A stretch of 64,000 bases of DNA, taken from the NCBI GenBank assembly GCA_001455915.2, contig LNDK02000039.1, forward strand, positions 114,447-178,446, written 5' to 3'. Position numbers and translations under genes: made by a program. The notes beneath the pieces were generated by a model, which worked only from the letters and a program-made list of their open reading frames with translations, was not told where the DNA came from and searched no databases. Source of the DNA: Samsoniella hepiali (Eukaryota; Ascomycota; Sordariomycetes; Hypocreales; Cordycipitaceae). This document shows positions 32,301-43,290 of this stretch, piece by piece; positions within the stretch are counted from its first letter, which is position 1; the number at the start of each line of letters is the position of its first letter.

Positions 32301-35300
32301 GCCCTCATTTCGCCCAATATTTCTCTGCCAAATGGATGCAGCCAAACTTGCCCGTGCATGCCCACATGTCTTTGCCCTTGGGGCCAATGCTTGGCTTCAG
32401 GCTGAACCGGGATGCTTCAGGTTGCCCGCCTCCTCAAGCTGCCAGCTGCCGTCGCCGCCATGGCCCCAGAGCCTGCGCCCAAAGAGTCCAGACCTTTCGC
32501 ATTGACGATCAGCATGAGGACCCCTGTTGGCAGAACGAACTATTCCCAGTTCAGCGACCAGTCTTCCAGGGCTCCTCGTTGTTCCTGCCAGTATTCCAGT
32601 CTCCTTGCCCGCCCGCATACCGGGCACACTGCCCCGAAAACAATCCAAAAGCAAAAACAGCTGCGCCAAGAAGCATTCAAAGACTGACACGGATACAATC
32701 TATATTTTCCCTTGCGTCGAATCTGTATATTTCACGCAATTCTCCTAGTTCCCGCAAAAGGAAAATATAACAATGGCCAGATGGTTGACTAATGAACCCC
32801 TCTCCGTGTTTCAGATTCTGCGCCGCGCCGCGCTGGAATGCAGACGTCAGGGAACCGACTCGTCATGGCCACGAGGGAATGTGTCCATGGCCAAGAAACC
32901 GGGTTATCCGTAAAACGCGCCACGCAAATCCATCATGCGAATAACAAACTCACCAAACATGAACGGAGAGGAGGCGCATCGCACACCTGGCCAGCTTTTG
33001 CCAACGCAGGTCGGAAAGATTTCTATCATGGCGCCCCCATTGCCCAATACTGCGCTCCGCTCGCGTGTCCCGGTCAGCATGCAAGGATACTCTTTCGGCT
33101 CGTAATTTTGTCGGCATATGTACTATCGCACATGTGTTATCACATACGTGCTATCCAATATGGCGTTTCCTGTACCATTGGACTCGCTCAATTTCGTCTT
33201 CACCGACGCACCTACATGGCGCACGGCCCCGTCTGAACATTTCCTACGGTCGGCACCAGGTCACCGTCACAATTCATTGTTCAAATCAAACTCTATGTCC
33301 CACCCGGCGGTCAGATCTAGCCAAATTAGCAATCAATAGTTCTTTGCAGGCCAGAGTTCAGATCTGCCCGATGAGACGGTCGCGGCAATAGGCGAAAAGC
33401 AATTACACGATGCCGAGGAGATAACAGCAAGCACGACAGTGCGGCATATCATCGCGGGTTTGATTGCACGTGCTTGAATATGTCTAAACGTATCCTCTTA
33501 TGTTGTATCGGTTTTTATGTGTAGCATCTGTAGGGGACTTCGTCATACCCATTCATTTTGCGCTCAAGTCTCTAAATAATCAAGACGTGCCAAAATACCA
33601 TCACCAGATCACACGGCCGCATGACAGTCCATCAAGCACAACTTGGTGTGGAAACCACCTGCAATGCATATTTCGTAGCCCAGAATCTCCAAAACCACGT
33701 ATGGTTGGCAGGTCGTGGTCAATACAGCTTGTACAGGGACTTGCCTTGGCTGTTTATACTACGTACCCTATACACCATGACCACACATATTCACTTCCAT
33801 TATAATAATCAGTACTATGCACCGATTTTTGCTTCTTCACCGAGATACAACATACATCGGCTAGCTTTTTACTTGGACTATACAAACTTCTCGCTTTGCT
33901 ATTCTTCATGCACTCGTGAGCAGATGGTACGGTTTTTGGCTTGAAACAAGTTCGTCCGCTATGGCCCTCGATGTTTCGGAAACAGACCTACCCCCGCCAG
34001 CACGTCGTTGTACGTAGCCCAGCCCTATAGAACCAAGAAAAGGAAGAACTTCTTTGTTAAAGCACACAAAAAAACGACGAAGTCGCCACCTTCGAGGAGG
34101 TTAAGACGGGCAGGGGGATGCGCGAGAGCAGGTCAATGACATTGTACATTGGAAATCGGGGTGTTTGTATGCTTTCGTCACCTTCATTACAGCTCTTTTG
34201 TTTAATTTATGCAAAAAAGGAAAAAAAAATAGATGGAACATGAGACGCTTGGATGCCGTTTCACCGAAAAGAAAAAACCCAAATTCTGGCGTTGAAAACT
34301 TTCGCGGATACCGGCACGGTCACCTGCATCGGCGACTTGCAGCGGAGGCGGGGGACTTTTTTTTCTCCTCCGGGGCGGCGGCCAGCATCTGTAACACGGT
34401 CTGTCGGTACGATGAAGCAATCTTCCCTGATCCCAGATGCACGTCCCCAAAACTTGCCTCACCTGGCTGACCGTGCCAGAGAGCCGCACGTGCGGAAGGG
34501 GTCCGGTACACGGCGAGTATAGATAAACAAGAATGGCATTCAATCTAAGCAGGCTGGAATTGATTGAGGGAGAAAGACGGAGAAGAAAAGCTAGGAAATT
34601 CTTTGGTCCCTGTGGGATTCGTTTCGCGTTGGAGCTACAGACTATGCCGTTCGTTGCCGTTCGCTATCATGGCGCATTACACTGCGCGGCGTCGACAGAC
34701 GGCCAAAGCGCAGGCCGACTTCGCACAGAAGCTTGCAGCATATCGTTTGAATACCACCAGGGTAGCCTGTTTTGGCCTGAATTGATACAGCGCATTTCAT
34801 TTCTATGTCTTGACTGTGTGCTCGAGATATGCTATTGTTTCCTGATCGAGTGAACGTAGATGGGTCAACGACTGGCAATTTATTAATATGACAATTATTA
34901 TTGAGCGGATGCAGAATATACATCAGACCTGCGTGCCATTGTGATACCATACGGAGAAGAAACCACGCAACGTCGGAATGGCTCTTGTAAGGAGTACTTG
35001 TATAACTGAATGACCCCCTAAATATATCTATATTTTCCGGTTCATCGCAACTGCTTCAATAAAAGTCCTCGCCAAATGTTGACGTTTCAAGATTATATAC
35101 CGCTGTAACTTTAGTATTGCGTAACCGCTTCGGTGCTGTCCTCAGTGGACGAGTGATGGAGTCGCGTGACTCCCAGGTGGTTCTCTCAATTATTCATTCT
35201 TCTCTCATTCATGATGACATTATGATTCTTATTCCCTTATCCATTTTCATCATGTTTGTGTATAGCTGAGTAAGTCACCCTTAATTTGTCTTTGTTATCT

Positions 35301-37430
35301 GCTTCTTCCACCAATGATTCTAGTTCGTCTGCAAATGCGCATTCGACATGTCGCCGACACCGTGAATACTCAAACCCACTTCTACCTGCATGCCTCCGCA
35401 GCCCTAGTACTTAATCAACCATGAACTTTTCTTCGAGTTATGAAACATGATTGCGGCTGGATGCTGTTCTATCGCCATGGTGATTCAACTACCGGAGAGC
35501 GCGGCGGACACTATCGGCCTCGGAGGAGACTTCAACCTTGACAATAGCGTCATCCTTGCTTACGGCTTACATGTTGTTACCTCCAAGCAGGCCGAGAAAC
35601 TTGCGACCATGCCACGAAATCATGCACTGGAAAAGTGTTGTACTGACCCAATGTTCGGACTGCGAAACCAGACAGTTTTACCCACGCTCCAGAGAGCGAT
35701 TAGAAAATGTCGACCAATCTGCAACGCAGATTGTGCAGCACCTCAACACTCTCTATCAAGCAGAAAAAGAACCGACGAGGCACATTAGGCTCATAGAAGA
35801 TCCGAAAAACCACAAACACAAGACATCCGCGTCTCCGCCGTCTGCAGCGTTGGCTTCCAGTCTGCCCGCCGCGTTCCCGCGCCATCGACCCGGCGACGGG
35901 CAGAGTGCAGCGCTCTGAGGAGGCGCTTGATCTCATCGCCAACTCTGTCAACAACCACTAGTAGATGTCGCCCAAACGTATGCTGGAATTTTTCCCCATC
36001 CGTTGCCTTTCCGACGCGAGCCGGGGCTGGCGATCCAGGGACTAAAGCTCAATAGCTCTGCATTCATATGACGCGACAGTGAGAACCACAAAAAAAGGGT
36101 GTTTTAATTGTACGGAAAGGCTGGAATGGAAAAGCTGTTCAGGATGACAATGCGTCGCAGAGGCCTGAAAGCGAGGCAGTGCTGCAGGAGACCAGGATCG
36201 CAGTGAACGTAGCACTAGCAGAAGCCCGCACGATGATAGACGAGACTGGTCATGTATGAATATAGATAAAGAGCCTGATGTAGCTAAATAATGGAAAATC
36301 TATAGCAATTCTTTATATCTTGACTTTCAGAATCACACCAGTGCGAACCACTCGTACCGCAGCAACGACACGCCTTTTGTGGCTGGGGCCGACTGACTTG
36401 GCAAGAGACAAAATGCAAAGACCAGTATTGAAGAAGAAATTCCAAGGCAGATAGAATACATGACGCCTCTTGAAACGCACCCTATTCGACAAAGAGGCCC
36501 GGATATCTGAGGCGGAAGGCGAGTTCGAGGGTGAGCAAAGACGACAGTCATCGTGGCCAGGGCCATAAAGCCCCTGCATCGGGTAACCCAACCAAAGTCC
36601 AGATATGTGTTAGTAAAGCATTGCAATATAGCATGTGAGGGTTCTGTTGAGGTTGGGGACCGTCTTTTCGGCGTCTACACCGTGTGTAGTTGAGGAGCAG
36701 GGGTGGCCCCTGTGTAAGTCAACACGGTGCAGGCCGGCGAGGGGATTCAATAGACGGACGTTAGGTGACCCATATGCTTGTACGGAGGCTTGCCTGTGAG
36801 AAATGACCTATATGGATATATTTGAAAATAATTATCTACATTTGCAAAGCCGTGTTGAGAACTTACAGGGCAGAGTCGACACAAGGGAATAGTGTCATGT
36901 AAAGGGCGCGCAATCTACTCGTCGGCGATGCCCGGCATTTCAATATTATATTGCCAACTGGCGCGGAAATAAAAGTAGTGGATATTAATACCTTTCGTCA
37001 ATGACATTGTGACGAATGTAGACCTGCCCTTTTGAGTCTCTACTGGTATGCTCGACCTGGTAGGGTCTAAAAATAGTGTCCTGCATGCAGGGTCTCGGGT
37101 CCTACTCCGGTTCACACCGAGAAGCTCCCTTTGGGTGGAAAAATGACGCTACATCTGACTGAAATTTTTGCAGAAAATGAACCTGCATTTACTCAAGCCC
37201 CTTTTCTCTTGCTTCTCCTTTTCCAGACGTAGATGCTGCAGTGTACACAGATGGACGGCGGCCCACCAGCTCTCCCTTCACTCCGCTGTGGAGGCGGGCG
37301 CCGGGCTGTGACGTTGGTTAGCGCTCCGAGTGGTGCCACTTGTTCTCGCAGCTCGACAAACCATTCGGTCCCTTCAAACCACATTCTTGCTCTTCTTCCC
37401 ACCACCGCTCTTCCCATCACGCTGGTCGAG
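29348..37430. other. Gene-free 8.1 kb between divergent MSB2 and ERV2
   Basis: The largest interval without a supportable gene. 29.35-31.0 kb is GC-rich promoter-like sequence with a TACCTACC cluster at 30338-30359. 31.0-33.3 kb holds several open frames of 130-250 codons on both strands with no recognisable content. From about 33.4 kb the sequence becomes visibly more AT-rich up to 37.1 kb. Two spots look like decayed coding sequence: 35447-35961, where Cys-x-x-Cys and an acidic helix-like stretch run over at least two frames, and 36909-37115 on the minus strand. No LTR pair or transposase motif found. Confidence 0.45.
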
Positions 37431-38182
37431 ATGGCGCGCCGCCAGCACCTGACGCTGTCGCTTCTCCTCATCGTCTTTTTATTCCTCAGCCTATCCTACC
37501 TCTTCACCTCGGCACCGGCCGCCGCACGCGACCACGTGGCTTCTCTGGTCGGTGCCACTTCGAACAAGCAGCCGACGCAGGCGTCGACCGACGATCAGCA
37601 ACAGCACAGCCTCGACCGCCACGATGCGACACAAACCGTCGAGGCCGCCGCGCCGTCTGCGACTTCGGGATTCAGCATCGACATCGATGCGCTGCCGTCG
37701 CTAGAGGGCGGCTCGATAGCGCCGAAGCTGGAGAATGCGACACTCAAGTAGGCCGATATTCCGGGGATGGCGAATCCAACACGAATGCTAACATGTCCTG
37801 CAGAGCCGAACTCGGCCGGGCGACGTGGCGGTTCCTCCACACAATGGCCGCGCGGTTCCCCGACAAGCCGACCAAGGACGAGAGCACCACCTTCAAGTCG
37901 TTTATGCACCTCTTTGCGCGCCTCTACCCGTGCGGCGACTGCGCCCGGCACTTTCGCGACATTCTCGAAAAGTATCCGCCGCAGGCCGCCTCGCGCAGCG
38001 CCGCGGCCGGCTGGCTCTGCTACGCACACAACCTCGTCAACGAGCGCCTCGAAAAGCCGGCCTTTGACTGCACCGCCATCGGCGACTTTTACGACTGCGG
38101 CTGCGCCGAGGATGATAAGAAGGACGACAAGAAGGGCGACAAGACTGACGACGAAAAGAAGGACGAAGACAAGAAAGAGTAG
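37431..38182 (+). CDS. ERV2: FAD-linked sulfhydryl oxidase, Erv2-like (ER)
   Basis: Generates disulfide bonds in the ER lumen by passing electrons from thiols through FAD to oxygen. Exons 37431-37747 and 37804-38182 (231 residues); the intron has donor GTAGGC and acceptor CTGCAG. N-terminal signal anchor LTLSLLLIVFLFLSLSYLF (about 8-26), a Ser/Thr/Gln-rich linker to about 100, then the Erv helix bundle: LGRATWRFLHTMAARFPDKP, redox centre C149-G-D-C152, the FAD-binding W-x-C-x-x-H-N-x-V-N motif in GWLCYAHNLVNERLEKPAFDC, and the C-terminal Cys-Gly-Cys of DCGCAEDD. The signal anchor points to Erv2 rather than mitochondrial Erv1. The last about 25 residues are almost only Lys, Asp and Glu (from AEDDKKDDKK to the end), an unusual highly charged tail; there is no HDEL. 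Confidence 0.94.
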
Positions 38183-38667
38183 CAACATCGTTATTCACAC
38201 TGTATGAAACAACTTGTATATTTTTTAGGCGGGCATATTTTTGTTTTCTTGGATTACAGCCGAGCGATGATACGGATCAGCAATAGACATATCTGGAGTA
38301 CTCAACATCAATATAATTTAAACTTGCAATGCACCCCGCCCGGTATTGTGCAATATGGCTTTTGCAACATGGCCTTTGGCCGTAAAGAAAAACGCAATTA
38401 AGATAAAGTATAATTGCTTTTGGAGTCTCCCTCGACACTCCTTGCGAGTACAACGATATGCACGTGACATTGCACGTGACTCTCCAGGTAGCTCTGACGA
38501 CGTCGCGGCTGCGCGTCCGAAGCTGCCTGAGCTAGGCTGGAGAGCTCCGACCTTTCGACTGGCCGCATCGCACGCATCACAATTCAGCCAACGAATAATT
38601 GAATTGCACCCTATCACATCGAAACCGAAAGCCATACACTCGCAGAGCCGTTGCATATACCGATATT
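38183..38667. other. ERV2 3' flank / PRE3 promoter
   Basis: Short tandem spacer; no gene seen. AT-rich first half, then more GC-rich sequence leading to the PRE3 start. Confidence 0.5.
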
Positions 38668-39642
38668 ATGGAGTTTGGCCACAAGGGAGTGCTATCTGAG
38701 GGTTCGTTTGCCGCAATCAGCCGCTGTCGCTGGTAAATAGCTAACGATGGAGATAGATGGCATCCACGTCGATATGGAGCACCTGAAGAAGGGCGAGGTC
38801 AAGTGAGTTTGCGCGCATAACAACAGCAATGGTGGATAAAGCTAACTTGTCGCAGCCTGGGTACCTCGATGTACGTATCGATCACGAAACCGGACAATCG
38901 ACGGCGGGATGCTAACAGTAGGCAGTATGGCGGTTACATTCAAGGACGGAGTCATTCTCGGTATGCGCGGCACTAGATACTGGCGAGGAGAATGGAACAT
39001 GTAGGCTAACAGGGACAGGCGCCGATTCACGAACCACGACGGGCGCGTACATCGCCAACCGAGTGACAGATAAGCTGACCAGAGTACACGACACCATTTG
39101 GTGCTGCCGATCAGGCTCGGCAGCGGATACGCAAGCTGTCGCGGACATTGTGCAATACCAGCTGGGCATGTTTGCGATGCAGAGCGGCAAGCCCCCGATG
39201 ACGCAGACTGCTGCGTCCATTTTCCAAGAACTTTGCTACGCCAACAAGGACCGTCTATCGTAAGTCAAGCCGAGCTGCTACAGAAAGCATGAGAAGAGAT
39301 TGGGAGTGCTGACTTGGTTACAGAGCTGGTCTGATTATTGCGGGCTGGGACGAGCGATTCGGCGGCCAAGTGTACTCGATCCCGCTGGGCGGCTCGCTGC
39401 ACAAGCAAGCATACGCCATTGGCGGCTCCGGATCAACATATATCTACGGCTACTGCGACGCCAACTGGAAGGAGGGCATGGAAGAGGCCGAGGCGGTCAG
39501 CTTCGTCAAGGGGGCGCTGCGCGAGGCCATCAAGTGGGACGGCAGCTCGGGCGGTGTCATTCGCATGGTGGTGCTGACGGCCAAGGGCGCGGACCGCCAC
39601 CTGTACCTGCCCGACACGGACTATACTGTGCGTCACGACTAG
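38668..39642 (+). CDS. PRE3: 20S proteasome subunit beta-1 (caspase-like)
   Basis: Catalytic beta-1 subunit of the 20S core, cleaving after acidic residues. Exons 38668-38701, 38757-38802, 38856-38870, 38926-38960, 39019-39259 and 39324-39642 sum to 690 nt (229 residues). The protein begins MEFGHKGVLSEDGIHVDMEH and is processed at Gly29-Thr30 (KKGEVNLG|TSIMAV), leaving Thr30 as the catalytic N-terminal nucleophile. Conserved blocks GVILGADSRTTTG, ANRVTDKLTRVHDTIWC, GSAADTQAVADIVQY and the C-terminal IRMVVLTAKGADRHLYLPD follow. Start choice: ATG 38668 with a 34-nt first exon (donor GTTCGT, branch GCTAAC, acceptor ATAG) gives a plausible propeptide; a fallback start at ATG 38747, with no first intron, would shorten it. 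Exon 3 has only 15 nt. Confidence 0.95.
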
Positions 39643-42510
39643 ATTATACGACGGGAGGCGGAGGCGAAGGGAAGGATGGAGACATTTGTACACTAGAGTA
39701 CCGACGCGGTCTTGAGAGCAAACAAAACAAGTAAAGAATTTCTGGTTCACGGCTGAGAAGCGAGCAGGCTTTGACTTGTGCATGTATGATGCAAGTGGGA
39801 AGACGGAGGGCGGTGAGAACTGAGTGATGCAAGACACACTGTACTGCCGAGCTATTGGAGCTGACGCATACGCCAGACACGGACTGCAAATGTCTGTCAT
39901 TTTATGACTCTCGGACTGTCCAAGGGATGCACGGAACGGGCCGAGCATCATAATTTGGGTGGCGAAAGAGGGGTGTCATGAGCGAGAGGGTTGCTTGGAA
40001 GGGAGAAGGAAGTGACGGATGCTAGGCAGAGCTGAGCCGTGAAAGAGTTTCACTGCGACACCAGGACTACATAGTAGTTATGCGTTGTTTGTAGTTGCTT
40101 GACTTATGGACTGGGAAGCGTATCCGCGGGCGGCGGAAAGGCAGACAAGATGCAGGACAGCAAAGATGCGCATGAAGTGCGTTTGTAGTATCGGTGGTGT
40201 TACAATTTGGAATTTCCGCATGGTGGCTGCCCGTCTTGTTGCAAAAAGGTTGCGCATGAGACGGGTTGAGACAGGGTCGGTATACGAGAAGGAACAGAAA
40301 GCCGGATGGGATAGACATGACGTGCGCGGCAGCAGCAGCTCGACTGGATAGCACGGGGAATGGAGAAATGACAGGATGTACCAAAAATATAAAATATAGT
40401 TTATTCATTTTTGGACCAATTACAGCCGCCGCGGAGAGGGCATGGGGTACGAGGACGAAAGCCGGGCGAGAACAGCACCAGGGTTACATGCACTGCTGCG
40501 CCGACAAGACACACGCCTCGATGCATCGGACAGGAGAGAGAAAAGAATCCAAGACATTTTGATGCTTTTCTAAGAATGGAAAAGGCGTTCTGTCTGATCC
40601 AGGCACATGGGAACAAGTCGGTCAAGGGGAGAGAGAAGCATTGTCTCTCGGGGACATGCCGTCGTTGAGCCAGACAAGCATTGTGGTGGCCTCTCCCCCC
40701 ACAGCGGGCGGCCGCTAGGCCCACGTGCGGCAAGACGACGATGTGGTTTGGCGCGGGCCTTGATACTTGCTCACTACCACGGACCTGGGAATTGCAGCCA
40801 ACGAGTAAGTAGTAAAAAACGCTGGTGGTAGAATAGACTGAAGAGGTAAAAGCCATGCGCTAAAAAAGAAAAAACGACCATCGATTCGAGGGTCACCCTG
40901 GCATGGAGAGGGGTTGCCTTGCCCTTACACGCCCCCCTCCTCGTCCTCCTCGAATGGAAGTTTCTTCTTCCTTTTATCCCTTTTTTATACGAAATCCCTG
41001 CGCGTGCTTGTGCGCCCAACGCATTGCATCTTTTCTTCTTCAGGGCAAGGTGGCCTGCCTGTTCCTTTGGGATTGCAGAGTTGAGCCAACGACAGCGCCG
41101 GGCGACACCCACGTTTTGGGAGCTGGTGCCATTGTACCAGCGCCGAGGTGTGTGTGTGTGCAACGCCTTGTCGGCTGACGACGACGCCGGGCCGTCCAAC
41201 AAACGGACAATCTTTTTTTCTCTCAAGAATCAACACCTTTTTCCTCTTGTCTTTTTCCTCAACCTTTAATTTTTGGCAATAGCCTTTTCAGAGAGAAAAG
41301 AAAGGAAAGAGAACAACTCAACAAAAATCATTTCGCGGACAACCCACAAAGCTCCCAATATCCGCTCTCCGCAGCAGCGCCCCCCCCACACACATCTGAT
41401 CCCGCAGACCGCTACCAGCAGCATCTACAGCCGAGTCAGCAACCCGATACAAAAACCACACTACAAAGAACAAAAGAAAACCCAGAGCGAGACCTTTTCG
41501 CATAGATATACCATCTGTTTCTTTTTGGCAAGAGGATACACAGAACACCAAAAAAAAAAACAAGCTCGGCCAACAACGAAAACTCTCCAACTACCCGACA
41601 GCCCATCTTGCGCAGAGCCCGCTGCCGATCAGCTTCCCAGTACAGCCACGCTGGACACGGACGAATCAGGAAAACAAGAAATAGAACCGACGATTTCCTT
41701 GATTCGAGAGACCCCTGTGTATTTTTTTTATATTCCTCTTCCTGGTTGAAGCAACAAAAGGAGACACGACAGCGCATTCTACGCCCCCGTTTGCTATTAG
41801 TTACTACACACTAAAACACGATACGTTTTTTGTTGGTCCCGTCTACGACAGTCACAAAACGGCTATTCCGAAACAACGGCTTCCGACGACGACGACTCGT
41901 GACGGTGCAGAGTCTCTACGCATCGCACCGCCTGAAAGGACGAGAAGCAGTTGGGTCGTGATTCACCTACGACGCCACTATACCGCATACCTGGTGAGTT
42001 TTGTTTCAAAGTTTCCTTGTCCGATGTCGCAAAAACTCCCCTTTCTTTCCCGCTGCCTTTTCATGATGCCCAACATGCATGCAAGCTGCCGTGCCTGCCT
42101 CCACGTGGGAGAGCGGTGACGTGACGCTGTTGGGAGGGGGACCAGGCGATTCCGCGGTTGGTGGCTTGTTCACGATGCACACACATACTCACACACCACA
42201 CACCACACACCCATTCCTTGAACAGACGAGGGCAGCTTCCTTGGCGTGGTCCGTCGCTGCCGTGTCACGTCGTCCCGTCGTGTTGTTCTGGCGCTACTCG
42301 AGGGGCCGATATTATGCATGCACACATCAGAAGCACAAAAGGCCAGGCCAGGCCAGGCAAAGTCTCACACCAGGCCTCTGTGCAATGCGACGCTGGCACG
42401 GGATCGCGGCCGCAGCGCTCATGTGCGCCTACTAGCGACAGTCTCTCCTCTCTGGTGATGCGCCTTGGTATCAAGGAGGTGGTTACGGCCGCGGCCGCCA
42501 ACGACTAGCA

Positions 42511-42541
42511 ATATATATACATTTATATATATATATATATT
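42511..42541 (+). repeat. (AT)n microsatellite
   Basis: Nearly perfect AT dinucleotide run interrupted once by ACATTT. Confidence 0.8.
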
Positions 42542-43247
42542 GCGGGAAAATACCCCCCGGGTTCGCCGGTTCGTCCACCCCAATGGCAAATCGAGTCATG
42601 CAATCGCCAATACATCAACCCCCATTCGCCCTGGCGCCGAGAGCCGGCTCCTCTTTTTGGGTGTGTCGCGAGATAGAGATTGGCTCGGGCTGGCCGTTCC
42701 GGTTCATTGTCGCTGGCCGTCACTTCAGTGCTGCCTCTGTCGGGGTGCCCTCCCAGGGGGCTCCTTTTTAGCGGCTCTAGGGGATCTGCGACCCCGCTGT
42801 GACGCGCCGGAACGACTGCTGCAACCACCACCACAGTCACTGGCATTCCACTTCTGGCCACCCAGCACCACGGAAAAAAAGCCCGCCTCGTCAGCTCCCC
42901 CCCAGCCAAAATAACTCTTCCTCCTCTGCCCTCCGCCACACCCTCCTCTCCGCCACTACATCAACCTCTTTTTGTTCCATTTCTTTGTCGTCTTCTTCGT
43001 TCCTCGGCGTCGCATCTGTCCATCGTTCTTTTTCTCGTTTCTTTCTACTCGGAGCATCCGCTAATCTCGCATCGTTTCTCTTTTGCGTTAAAGATACAAA
43101 TCAGTTTTTTTTGCTTGTCCCGCTTTCTGCCTTGGTCGCACCCCCCGCTCGCCGCCCGCCCTCGCACCAACGCCAGAGGGACACAGGGGAAATCAACACA
43201 CGTTGCGCCCCTCTCGTACACCGAGAGGAAAAAAAAAGAAGAGAGCC

Positions 43248-43270
43248 CACACACACACACACACACACAC
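43248..43270 (+). repeat. (CA)n microsatellite in cyclin leader
   Basis: Perfect CA run about 20 bp upstream of the cyclin ATG; a second CA run lies about 60 bp after its stop codon. Confidence 0.85.
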
Positions 43271-43290
43271 CGCGCTCGCACGACGATGAA

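Larger units (their letters stand above)
39643..43290. other. 3.6 kb upstream of the Pho80-like cyclin, probable long leader
   Basis: No gene seen. 39.64-41.2 kb shows nothing recognisable. 41.26-41.99 kb is an A/C-rich, leader-like stretch ending in a consensus donor (CTGGTGAGTTTT at about 41994-42005), and 42.9-43.25 kb is again C/T-rich leader-like sequence; together they suggest a long 5' untranslated region with at least one intron. Simple repeats: (CA)n-like 42178-42211, (AT)n 42511-42541. Confidence 0.45.

Noticed and set aside
32021..32770. 249-codon plus-strand open frame in the 8-kb desert
   Set aside because: Low-quality residue mix, many Cys/His/Gln without spacing, no splice signals or homology recognised; kept only as part of the desert description.
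31000..37200. LTR retrotransposon
   Set aside because: I searched by eye for paired terminal repeats, reverse-transcriptase (YxDD) or integrase motifs and found none; only possible decayed fragments remain.
42799..43290. N-terminal extension of the cyclin to 42799
   Set aside because: The frame is open, but the sequence is C/T-rich leader-like with a CA microsatellite; MAAVIGDFVTDL at 43291 is a more natural start.
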